64,000 bases of DNA, from positions 42,039 through 106,038 of the forward strand of contig FXAI01000001.1 in assembly GCA_900177435.1 (NCBI GenBank), given 5' to 3'. A program made the translations under genes and the position numbers. Within the stretch, counting starts at the first letter, position 1; every line of letters begins with the position of its first letter. Below the pieces are notes generated by a model. The model searched no databases. It saw only the letters and a list, made by a program, of their open reading frames with translations, and was not told the DNA's origin. This document shows positions 22,845-30,154 of the stretch, piece after piece. This DNA is from Alteromonadaceae bacterium Bs31 (GTDB taxonomy: Bacteria; Pseudomonadota; Gammaproteobacteria; Pseudomonadales; Cellvibrionaceae).

Positions 22845-23418
22845 TCATAAGAAGGCTCTCCATTAGGAGAGCCTTTTTTTATTCAAGGCCGGACTACGTC
22901 CGTGTTCGCTCGCCACATCCGTGTGGCTCGGGCTTTCAGCCCGACTACGTCGCGGCTAATCGGCAGTCCTGCCGATTAGTGGGCACCATCATAAGAAGGC
23001 TCTCCATTAGGAGAGCCTTTTTTTATTCAAGGCCGGACTACATCCGTGTTCGCTCGCCACATCCGTGTGGCTCGGGCTTTCAGCCCGACTCAGTCGCGGC
23101 TAATCGGCAGTCCTGCCGATTAGTGGGCACCGTCATAGAGAGGCTCTCAATACGGAGAGCCTTTTTTTATTCAAGGCCGGACTACGCCCGTGTTCGCTCG
23201 CCATACCCATGTGGCTCGGACTTTCAGCCCGACTGCGTCGCGGCTACTCGTCAACCCTACCGGTTGGTGGGCACCATCTTAAGACGTCTCTCCATTCTGA
23301 CAGTACTTTTGATATTTAAGGCGTGACTGCATTGGGTTTTACTTGTTTCCTTTTTGTGACTCGAGCCTTCAACCTGACTTCGTCTCAGTTGACTGGCAAT
23401 CTTGACGAACTAGTGAGC
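22837..23418. repeat. 144-bp hairpin-rich tandem array starting at the tRNA-Leu 3' end
   Basis: Units begin at 22837, 22981, 23125 and 23269, each opening with GGGCACC, which in the first unit is the tRNA 3' end. The spacing is exactly 144 bp. Units 1 and 2 differ at about three positions, unit 3 is clearly diverged, and unit 4 is only just recognisable. Each complete unit is a chain of hairpins: the terminator GGCTCTCC/GGAGAGCC, CGGAC-tac-GTCCG, CCACA-tccg-TGTGG, CGGGC-tttca-GCCCG and CTAATCGGCA-gtcc-TGCCGATTAG. An open frame runs through it with a 48-residue period but looks like a by-product. Confidence 0.92.
22852..22880 (+). terminator. terminator of the secG/tRNA-Leu transcript
   Basis: A 10-bp perfect stem AAGGCTCTCC (22852-22861) / GGAGAGCCTT (22866-22875) with loop ATTA is followed by a T-tract. 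It is also the first hairpin of each 144-bp repeat unit, so later copies of the terminator exist near 22996 and 23140. Confidence 0.9.
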
Positions 23419-23612
23419 ATTTTTTGGGACGTTATTTATTGCGGAAAAAGAATTGTAAATACCTGCTCGCCTATACACGGAAGGTCATGTTCTAACGTCG
23501 AGCTATTTTATACTTATTTACAGAAAATGGATGTGAATAATAATTGTACTTGCTTCAATATAAAATCACGTTCGTAAGCCGCCAACGTTACCTCACAAAA
23601 ACTATCGCAATA

Positions 23613-23657
23613 CATTCTGTTTGTCTCGTTTGACAAAACAACGAGACAAACAGAATG
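23613..23657. repeat. perfect 18-bp inverted repeat
   Basis: CATTCTGTTTGTCTCGTT (23613-23630) is the exact reverse complement of 23640-23657, with a nine-base loop TGACAAAAC. No T-tract follows on either side, so it is not a normal terminator. It may be an operator, an RNA-processing hairpin or a trace of a small mobile element. Confidence 0.9.
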
Positions 23658-23821
23658 GGTGATACGCCAATAATTTTCCGTACCTTCTTCTCGAAGCTGT
23701 TGTGACCTGGTTGGTCAGCGGCTTGTGTGCAGCTGCTCACTTCTTAAAAGCACTTAGAATACAGGCAGTTCATCCAATGATTTGGATAGATGTTGGGATA
23801 GTAAATTTGTCATAGTGTGCA

Positions 23822-23937
23822 CCGTTAATAAAAAGAAATCACTGTTTCCCAAACGGCTCTCGGGTTCACCAAAAAAAACACAATAATTCACTCTAGGTGA
23901 CAGGCTCGAGAGTGTGTTTTCTTAGCTGTATTAACGG
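23822..23937. repeat. long-range 9-bp inverted repeat enclosing a hairpin
   Basis: CCGTTAATA (23822-23830) is the reverse complement of TATTAACGG (23929-23937). Inside, AAAACA (23875-23880) plus CACTCT (23889-23894) can pair with AGAGTGTGTTTT (23909-23920), leaving a left-hand bulge; a short T-tract ends that stem. Together they outline a 116-bp structured unit about 300 bp before the lyase start. Confidence 0.6.
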
Positions 23938-24234
23938 CTTTTCAATACCTGTCATTTCGCCTGCACAAAAAACAATAGTAGAGATTGCTGGTTGATTTTT
24001 CTGTAGTGGAGAAATTATGACTAACACCGTGTCCTTGTATTTTTTCCTGGCGCTTCGTCTGTATCGACTGCCAAAACGGTGACGGACCGAATAATGATAA
24101 AAAAGGCGTGGTTAAACCCAAGGACTTGGGGCGTTGGCGATTCTGCCAACTCAAACCTGTGTAAATGCAAAGAGGTCTTTTTTACTGAAGGTTTAAAATT
24201 CACCGATCAAATAACCCCTATAGAGGATGGTTAC

Positions 24235-27200
24235 ATGAATAAAAAATTACTTCTCAGTTCTGCAGTTGCTGCTGCTTTGGCCTTGCCGGCAGTCAGCAGC
24301 TATGCAGAACTCATCGCCTTTCCCGGCGCGGAGGGCTACGGCAAAGTGGCCTCGGGTGGTCGCGGCGGCGCGGTCTACGAGGTCACAACCCTTAACGCTT
24401 CCGGTTCCGGTAGCCTTGGCGAGGCGCTCAGTGCATCTGGCCCTCGTACCGTTGTTTTTAAGGTGGGCGGCACCATCACAGGCAATTTTTCAATTAATAA
24501 TGATGACATCACCATTGCCGGTCAAACTGCTCCCGGTGATGGTATCGCCATTAATGGCCACCTTACGGTTGCGGCAGATAACGTTATCATTCGTTACCTG
24601 CGCGTGAGGGGAACGGGCAGTGGCGATACCATTTCCAATAATAAAAACAGCCCCAACCGTTATCAGGTGTATGACCATATCTCGACCAACTGGAGTAGCG
24701 ATGAGGTCTTTTCCATTTACTTCAATGAGTATGTGACGATTCAATACTCGATGATTACCGAAGCCAATTCCAGTGACCACAAGTTTGGCGGTATTTGGGG
24801 TAATAATTACTCCACTTATCACCATAATTTATTCGCTCATAACGAGGATCGCGTTGCGCGATTTGCTTCTGGCTCTGGGTATAACGACTTTAGAAACAAT
24901 GTGATTTACAACTGGAGCGGTCTTGGCACCTATGGTTGTGAGAACCAGCAGGTAGGTGACAGCGCCCATGTTTTTTGTAACGCAAACGTTGTGGCTAACT
25001 ACTACAAGCCGGGCCCGGCAACGCCAAATAATCAGCGGGCAATTACACCCACCACACGCAACGGTGCCAGTGACTACGGTAACTGGTATGTGGCAGAGAA
25101 CTACTTCTACGGCAACGATGCCGCCACAGAAGATAACTGGTTAGCGGTTGTCCCCCACTATTGGGAAAAAATTGATAAGGACCTAGACGCAATTCCGGGC
25201 CTGAGAGTGGATACACCCTCGGAGTATATGCCGATTAATCAACAAACCGCGGTGGATGCTTACCAAACGGTGTTGGCCGATGTTGGTACCAGCCTGCCTC
25301 GCCGGGACGCGCTGGATGCGCGCATCATTGAAGAGGTGCGCACCGGTACCGCCATTAATGGTAACGGGCATATCAGTAGCCCAGGCCCCTTGCCCGATTT
25401 GCAGGGTGGCACAGCACCGAGAGACTCGGATCATGACGGCATGCCGGACGATTGGGAAATAGCCAAGGGGCTGAACCCCAATGATGCCAGCGACAGAAAC
25501 AATACCGATAGTGTTGGCTATACCATGCTGGAGAAGTATTTAAACAGCATCGACAGCTTTCCGGATTCTGGTGAGCCTTCCTCTAGCTCCAGTTCGTCAA
25601 GCTCAAGTTCCAGTTCATCCAGTTCTTCAGGTTCGAGTACGACGTCAAGCTCCAGTTCTTCAAGCAGCTCAAGTTCCTCAAGTTCTTCAAGTTCTTCTAG
25701 TAGTTCCAGCAGCTCCGGCTCATCTAGCAACAGCTCAAGCGGTAGCGGCGTGGCGCAGACCATCCAAGAAGACGATGCAGGGTTTGTCGGTGTGGATGGT
25801 TCGATAGATTCAAACAACGGCGGCTTTACCGGCAGCGGTTTTGCCAATACCGACAATGCCAATGGCAACGGTATTGATTGGGTGGTATCGGTACCCAGCA
25901 GCGCCAGCTATACCTTTAATGTTCGTTATGCCAACGGCTCGTCTACCAACCGCTCGGCTAAAGTCGAGGTGGATGGCAGCACTGTAGTGGGCAATTGGGA
26001 TTATCCCGGCACAGGCAGTTGGGCAAGCTGGCAAACAAGCTCCATAGTGGTACCGCTTTCCAGCGGCACACACAGTATTCGCCTGGAAGCCACTAACGGT
26101 TCTGGTCTTGCGAATGTGGATTATCTGGAAGTGATCGGCGGTACAGCCCCGAGTAGTTCATCCTCCAGTAGCAGTTCATCGTCAAGCTCTTCCAGTAGTT
26201 CGTCCAGCTCTTCTTCCAGCTCTTCTTCCAGTAGCTCGTCTAGCAGCTCTAGCAGTAGTTCATCAAGCAGTTCTTCCAGCAGCAGCTCCAGTTCGTCTTC
26301 CAGCAGCTCGTCCTCGAGCTCCAGTTCATCGGGTGGCGGAATAGAGCTCACGCTCCAGGAAGATGAGGCCGGTTTCTGTGATGTGGATGGCTCTGTGGAT
26401 TCCAATAACAGTGGCTTTACCGGCAGCGGCTTTGCCAATACCCAAAATGCCACCGGTAATGGCATAAGCTGGGCGGTGTATGTGCCAGATGGCGGCAGCT
26501 ATGCCCTTGAATGGCGTTATGCCAACGGTTCAAGTACCAACCGCATGGGAGATGTGCTGGTTAATGGTACGAACAAAGACACCGTGGATTTCGACTCCAC
26601 CGGTGCCTGGACCAGTTGGACAGCGGTGAGCACCGTACTTGAATTGGACGCGGGCAATAACCTGATTGAGCTAATTGCTACCACCAGTGGCGGCTTGGCG
26701 AATATCGATACAATGACACTGATTGGAAACGATCTTTCTGTTGGGTCTTGTAGTGATATTCCCGGCACTTCCAGTTCGTCTTCCAGCAGTTCCAGTTCCA
26801 GTTCCAGCAGTTCTACATCCAGTAGCTCTTCTAGCAGTTCTTCTAGCAGTTCTTCTAGTAGTTCTTCTAGTAGTTCTTCTAGTAGTTCTTCTAGTAGTTC
26901 TTCTAGTAGTTCCAGCAGCAGCTCTTCAAGTAGTTCATCGTCCAGCTCCTCTAGTAGCTCATCTAGCAGCTCTTCTAGTTCGGGTTCAGTCGGCATGGGT
27001 GATCGCACTCGTGTCATCGTTACCACTGACGGCGAGATTGATGACCAGGCTTCATTGGTAAGGTTTCTCCTTTATTCCAATGAATTTGATGTTGAAGGTA
27101 TCGTAAAAACGAGCTCGCAATATCATTGGCAAGGTCATAATTGGGCGGGTGATTATTGGGAAGAGCCAATATATGAGGCCTATGCAGAGTCCTACTCCAA

Positions 27201-28350
27201 CCTTATTCAACACGACGCACGTTACCCAACGCTCGAGTACTTAGAGTCTGTCACCAAGCTTGGCAATGTTTCCGATAATGGTGAGATGACGGTGGAGACA
27301 GAGGGTTCACAGCATATTGCTGATGTGCTTTTGGATGAAAGTGACAGCCGGCCTATTTGGTTACAAGCCTGGGGTGGCCCCAACAGTATTGCCCGAGCAT
27401 TGAAAACCATTGAAGAGCAACACCCGGAAAAAATGGCGTCTGTGGCCCAAAAGATTCGCTTTTATTTCATCTGGGAGCAGGACAACACTTTTCAAAAATA
27501 CATCCGCAATACTTGGGCAAAGCCCTACAATATTCCAACCATTATTTCTGATCAGTTTATTACCTTCGGCTATTGGTGGCAGCGCTGGGATATGCCCGCA
27601 GAGCCAGCGTCCTACTTCAGTGAGTCTTGGATGCAGGAAAATATCTTTAAAAGCGATAACTCTTTAATTTCGTATTACAAAGAGAGAACTAAAGACAAGC
27701 TCGGCGGAAGAGAAGCGTTTATGGGCGAAGGCGATTCACCCTCCTTTATCCATCAAATACCCACGGGCTTGCGCAGCACAGAGTCTCCTGACTGGGGCGG
27801 ATGGGGCGGTCGCTACGTGCATGTACGGGAAAATACATGGCTGGATAAGGTGCCGGTTGATAATTACCAATACCCTTCCGGCCGCTGGTATACCAGCACC
27901 GGCTGGGGGCGCCAAAATTATGATAGTGCTGAGCAGAGCAAGTTGGAGGAGTACTTTAAGCCAATTACACGTTGGGTTGGTGCCATCCAAAACGACTTTG
28001 CGGCTCGCGTAGATTGGAGTGATAAATCTTACGATGAAGCCAATCACCAGCCCAATGCCCAAGTTGTCGGAACGCTGAACCGGCAGGTCTCGCCTGGTGA
28101 AACGGTTCTGCTTGATGCTTCGCCGACCACAGACCCGGACGGAGACCAGCTCACTTATCGCTGGTGGCACTACCAGGAAGCGGACTCTGCCACTACAGAC
28201 GTTTCCATTGCCAATGCCAGTGTTATGAGTGGTGCGAGTTTTACTGTTCCCAATGAGCCCGGTAAGCAGGTGCACATCGTTCTTGAGGTAGAAGATAACG
28301 GAACGCCATCGCTCACTCGTTATCAACGGATTGTTTTCACTATTCGCTAG
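24235..28350 (+). CDS. secreted multimodular pectate lyase: PL1-like, two CBM35-like, Sde182-type C-terminus
   Basis: The ATG at 24235 (after GAGGATGG) gives 1371 residues. A signal peptide ends near residue 24 (SSYA). Residues about 25-400 are a parallel beta-helix pectate lyase of PL1 type (PGAEGYGKVASGGRGG, FKVGGTITG, TIAGQTAPGDGI). A thrombospondin-3-like calcium segment DSDHDGMPDDWE follows. Three poly-serine linkers (449-506, 640-699, 846-916) separate two CBM35-like modules (507-637 and about 700-830) from the C-terminal part. That part starts near 920 with TTDGEIDDQAS, a nucleoside-hydrolase-like motif of the kind found in Saccharophagus Sde182 proteins, and ends with an Ig/PKD-like domain (about 1265-1371). 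It is expected to be exported by Sec. Pectin cleavage is well supported; the role of the Sde182-like part is unknown. Confidence 0.9.
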   Translation: MNKKLLLSSAVAAALALPAVSSYAELIAFPGAEGYGKVASGGRGGAVYEVTTLNASGSGSLGEALSASGPRTVVFKVGGTITGNFSINNDDITIAGQTAPGDGIAINGHLTVAADNVIIRYLRVRGTGSGDTISNNKNSPNRYQVYDHISTNWSSDEVFSIYFNEYVTIQYSMITEANSSDHKFGGIWGNNYSTYHHNLFAHNEDRVARFASGSGYNDFRNNVIYNWSGLGTYGCENQQVGDSAHVFCNANVVANYYKPGPATPNNQRAITPTTRNGASDYGNWYVAENYFYGNDAATEDNWLAVVPHYWEKIDKDLDAIPGLRVDTPSEYMPINQQTAVDAYQTVLADVGTSLPRRDALDARIIEEVRTGTAINGNGHISSPGPLPDLQGGTAPRDSDHDGMPDDWEIAKGLNPNDASDRNNTDSVGYTMLEKYLNSIDSFPDSGEPSSSSSSSSSSSSSSSSSGSSTTSSSSSSSSSSSSSSSSSSSSSSSSGSSSNSSSGSGVAQTIQEDDAGFVGVDGSIDSNNGGFTGSGFANTDNANGNGIDWVVSVPSSASYTFNVRYANGSSTNRSAKVEVDGSTVVGNWDYPGTGSWASWQTSSIVVPLSSGTHSIRLEATNGSGLANVDYLEVIGGTAPSSSSSSSSSSSSSSSSSSSSSSSSSSSSSSSSSSSSSSSSSSSSSSSSSSSSSSSSSSSSGGGIELTLQEDEAGFCDVDGSVDSNNSGFTGSGFANTQNATGNGISWAVYVPDGGSYALEWRYANGSSTNRMGDVLVNGTNKDTVDFDSTGAWTSWTAVSTVLELDAGNNLIELIATTSGGLANIDTMTLIGNDLSVGSCSDIPGTSSSSSSSSSSSSSSSTSSSSSSSSSSSSSSSSSSSSSSSSSSSSSSSSSSSSSSSSSSSSSSSSSSSSSSSGSVGMGDRTRVIVTTDGEIDDQASLVRFLLYSNEFDVEGIVKTSSQYHWQGHNWAGDYWEEPIYEAYAESYSNLIQHDARYPTLEYLESVTKLGNVSDNGEMTVETEGSQHIADVLLDESDSRPIWLQAWGGPNSIARALKTIEEQHPEKMASVAQKIRFYFIWEQDNTFQKYIRNTWAKPYNIPTIISDQFITFGYWWQRWDMPAEPASYFSESWMQENIFKSDNSLISYYKERTKDKLGGREAFMGEGDSPSFIHQIPTGLRSTESPDWGGWGGRYVHVRENTWLDKVPVDNYQYPSGRWYTSTGWGRQNYDSAEQSKLEEYFKPITRWVGAIQNDFAARVDWSDKSYDEANHQPNAQVVGTLNRQVSPGETVLLDASPTTDPDGDQLTYRWWHYQEADSATTDVSIANASVMSGASFTVPNEPGKQVHIVLEVEDNGTPSLTRYQRIVFTIR
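25579..25752 (+). repeat. poly-serine linker 1 of the pectate lyase
   Basis: This stretch encodes 58 residues, almost all serine, with a few Gly, Thr and Asn. It separates the catalytic region from the first CBM35-like module. Codons mix AGC/AGT and TCN, so it is not a single slippage tract. Confidence 0.95.
26152..26331 (+). repeat. poly-serine linker 2 of the pectate lyase
   Basis: Sixty uninterrupted serine codons lie between the two CBM35-like modules, with mixed AGY and TCN codons. Such linkers are a hallmark of Saccharophagus, Teredinibacter and Cellvibrio secreted enzymes. Confidence 0.95.
26770..26982 (+). repeat. poly-serine linker 3 with 12-bp tandem repeats
   Basis: Seventy-one codons, all serine except one Thr, join the second CBM35-like module to the Sde182-type region. 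The middle (about 26840-26910) consists of near-perfect tandem copies of the 12-mer AGTTCTTCTAGT, unlike linkers 1 and 2, which points to recent slippage expansion. Confidence 0.95.
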
Positions 28351-28357
28351 CGAGTGG

Positions 28358-28389
28358 ATCTTGGAGCCGTTTTTTTGCGGCTCCAAGAT
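28358..28389 (+). terminator. long hairpin after the pectate lyase gene
   Basis: ATCTTGGAGCCG pairs with CGGCTCCAAGAT (12 bp, 28358-28369 and 28378-28389) around a T-rich loop. It begins eight bases after the stop codon. The T-tract is in the loop rather than after the stem, so it may act as a 3'-end stabiliser ahead of the stronger terminator at 28443. Confidence 0.6.
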
Positions 28390-28442
28390 TAATTACGGCT
28401 GTTTATTTTATCGATCTTTTTTAGCTTACTATAAATCGCTAC

Positions 28443-28466
28443 AGGCGCCTTCGGGCGCCTTTTTTG
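28443..28466 (+). terminator. rho-independent terminator with UUCG tetraloop
   Basis: AGGCGCC-TTCG-GGCGCCT (28443-28460) is followed by a T-tract. It is the likely transcript end for the pectate lyase gene, about 95 bp after its stop. Confidence 0.92.
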
Positions 28467-29115
28467 TGAGCGGTAGAGCAAGGAGTGTAGGCTATAACGA
28501 ACCCGTAGCTGGGTAAGGCAGGGCTTACAGGCAGAGAGTTCTTTGCTATCACCTCACTATAGTGACACGCCGTTTGCACAGTAATTGTGATTATTCTAAC
28601 GCTGTTATTTTTTCTAACACGAATGCCATAATTTTCTCCAAAACAGTAAAGCCCAAGCTGGACTAAGCGTTAAGGCTTGCTGATGGTAATGCTCTCTCGC
28701 TTACCCGGTTCTGGATTAATTCTGATTAAATTAAATGCTGTAGATAAATAACAGTTTCCGAGCTCGCCGCTTTTGCAAGCCCTCTCGCGAGATCATCCCG
28801 TAAGCCCTTACCAAACAATTGCCCGTCTATTCTGGTGTACGAATATGCCGGCTTTTCCCAGGTCATTGCTGGTGAGGTTTGGGCCGCGTGCGGGCTGCTC
28901 AAAAGTGTATTCAACTATCGTTCTCTCATGACGAAAGCATGATGATGGACTGATAATAGTGCTTAAATATAAGGGAGCGCTGATGTATAAGCATGCCTGG
29001 CGCGTGAATCTTTTGTTAGTCTTCGCTTGTGGTAGGTGGGGGCTGACAAAAAGTGCTTCTGTGCGAGATCTTTTTTCCTAACTTGAAACCAATGCTGTCA
29101 GCGATTTTATTACTC
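28467..29115. other. intergenic segment between pectate lyase terminator and tRNA-fMet promoter
   Basis: No recognisable gene is present in this 650-bp stretch. It contains a perfect 12-bp palindrome TCACTATAGTGA (28554-28565) and one short open frame with a good ribosome site (28983-29081). A 62-codon frame on the minus strand (28726-28914) shows no family resemblance and may be a gene remnant. Confidence 0.5.
28983..29081 (+). CDS. possible 32-residue small protein
   Basis: ATG 28983 follows GGGAG (28973-28977) by five bases, an unusually good ribosome site for an otherwise empty region. The frame encodes a basic and hydrophobic peptide starting MYKHAWRVNLLLVFACG and ending at TAA 29079-29081. 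The hydrophobic stretch (about residues 8-16) is short for a membrane helix. There is no recognisable homologue and no evidence of expression. Confidence 0.25.
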   Translation: MYKHAWRVNLLLVFACGRWGLTKSASVRDLFS

Positions 29116-29144
29116 TTGACTGTGCCATAAGCCGCCCCTATAAT
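29116..29144 (+). promoter_or_regulatory. strong promoter of tRNA-fMet
   Basis: TTGACT (29116-29121) and a perfect TATAAT (29139-29144) have a 17-bp spacer. The G+C-rich discriminator GCGCC that follows is typical of stringently controlled tRNA promoters. The implied leader of about 150 nt before the tRNA contains hairpins (GCGCCA/TGGCGC, TACAG/CTGTA, GAAGG/CCTTC) that probably guide processing. Confidence 0.85.
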
Positions 29145-29299
29145 GCGCCACCTTGTTACAGAGCATGTCTGTAGCAAATTGGGTTTGGCGCTGAGTGGTT
29201 TTACCCTCTAGCGGATACCCAAAGACGAAGGACGCAACGCCTTCAAGCTGTGAAGCCACTTTAAAGAGCTTAATTCGCAGAGTTTTAGTTGCATTCAGG

Positions 29300-29376
<77 letters not shown>

Positions 29377-29432
29377 ATTCGATTCGACTAGACTGTATGC
29401 CAGTAGTGAATCAGTCGAATCCTTACGATTGG

Positions 29433-29452
29433 CCCCATATTGGGGTTTTTTC
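29433..29452 (+). terminator. terminator 1 between tRNA-fMet and rimP
   Basis: CCCCA-tat-TGGGG (29433-29445) runs into TTTTTT. It limits read-through from the strong tRNA promoter into rimP-nusA-infB. Confidence 0.85.
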
Positions 29453-29534
29453 GTATCTGGGCTTTGAGATTTTTTATTCTAGCCTCGATTCGGTTAAAAT
29501 ATCATCTGCATGTTGGCTGCATGTGGGTAGTTGA

Positions 29535-29557
29535 AATGGGCTTTATGCCCATTTTTT
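29535..29557 (+). terminator. terminator 2 between tRNA-fMet and rimP
   Basis: AATGGGC (29535-29541) pairs with GCCCATT (29547-29553) around TTTAT and runs into a T-tract. It lies about 50 bp before rimP and is the second of two consecutive terminators. Confidence 0.8.
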
Positions 29558-29609
29558 GTTTGTGAAATTCACTAAAGCGCCAGGTTAGAGCTTATCGAGG
29601 TAATCGGGT

Positions 29610-30068
29610 TTGGCTGGTAAACAATCGCAGTTGGAAGAGCTACTCGCTCCAGTGGTTCAATCTCTTGATTGTGAACTCTGGGGTTTGGAGTATTTTGCCC
29701 AGGGCAAAAAGTCCATGTTGCGCATCTATATCGACAAAAAGCCCGACGGTGTGCTTGTAGAAGACTGCGAGCGCGTTAGCCGCCAGGTAAGCAGCGTGCT
29801 GGATGTAGAAGACCCTATTGCCGGCGAGTACACCCTTGAGGTGTCTTCCCCCGGTATGGACAGGCCGTTGTACAAGCTTGAGCATTACCGTGACTATATC
29901 GGTGAGAAGGTTTCAGTAAAGCTGCGAATTGCTTTTGAGGGCCGTAAAAAATTTAGTGGTTTGTTAAAAGGCATCGAAAACGACGAGATAGTGTTGGAAG
30001 TAGATAAAGAAGAATACCTGCTTCCATTTGAGCTTATCGACAAAGCAAGTGTGGTACCTCGTTTTTAA
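29610..30068 (+). CDS. rimP: ribosome maturation factor RimP
   Basis: RimP assists 30S subunit assembly. The TTG start at 29610 follows GAGG by nine bases, giving 152 residues. Conserved motifs are the family [16 protein letters not shown] strand region, [21 protein letters not shown] and [14 protein letters not shown]. It heads the rimP-nusA-infB-rbfA-truB-rpsO-pnp series, with an 86-bp gap to nusA. Confidence 0.96.
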   Translation: MAGKQSQLEELLAPVVQSLDCELWGLEYFAQGKKSMLRIYIDKKPDGVLVEDCERVSRQVSSVLDVEDPIAGEYTLEVSSPGMDRPLYKLEHYRDYIGEKVSVKLRIAFEGRKKFSGLLKGIENDEIVLEVDKEEYLLPFELIDKASVVPRF

Positions 30069-30154
30069 GTAAACACGTTTTTATAGATAATTTGGAAAGA
30101 GTAAAGCCAGCAGGCTTTCTCGATCTCAGCACCAAAGGAATCAGAGGAAACTCG

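Larger units (their letters stand above)
23419..24234. other. non-coding segment upstream of the pectate lyase gene
   Basis: This 816-bp stretch has no convincing gene. It holds a perfect 18-bp inverted repeat (23613-23657), a long-range 9-bp inverted repeat (23822-23937) enclosing a further stem, and, close to the lyase start, two small hairpins (CCCAA-ggac-TTGGG at 24117-24130; GTTGGC/GCCAAC at 24133-24150). The last 120 bp could form a structured 5' leader of the lyase message. Base composition is more A+T-rich than the flanking core genes. Confidence 0.6.

Noticed and set aside
22837-23272. GGGCACCA copies as phage or island attachment sites at tRNA-Leu
   Set aside because: Only about eight bases of the tRNA are shared, no integrase is present, and the copies are better explained by the 144-bp tandem array.
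22835-23326. 163-codon frame through the 144-bp array, with a 48-residue internal repeat
   Set aside because: The period is 144 (divisible by three), so the open frame is a consequence of the repeat; it starts inside the tRNA and crosses several terminators.
23323-23577. 84-codon frame after the array
   Set aside because: It begins in the decayed fourth repeat unit, has no ribosome site and its composition is unlike the coding neighbours.
24130-24190. Cyclic-di-GMP (GEMM-type) riboswitch suggested by CAAACC and GCAAAG before the pectate lyase gene
   Set aside because: Only nine bases separate the two motifs, too few for the required hairpin, and the GGAC...CACGGG parts are missing.
25518-27026. 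Long minus-strand frames rich in Leu and Glu opposite the poly-serine linkers
   Set aside because: They are the antisense of serine-codon repeats and carry no start signals or domains.
28726-28914. 62-codon minus-strand frame
   Set aside because: No ribosome site, no recognisable domain; at most a gene remnant.
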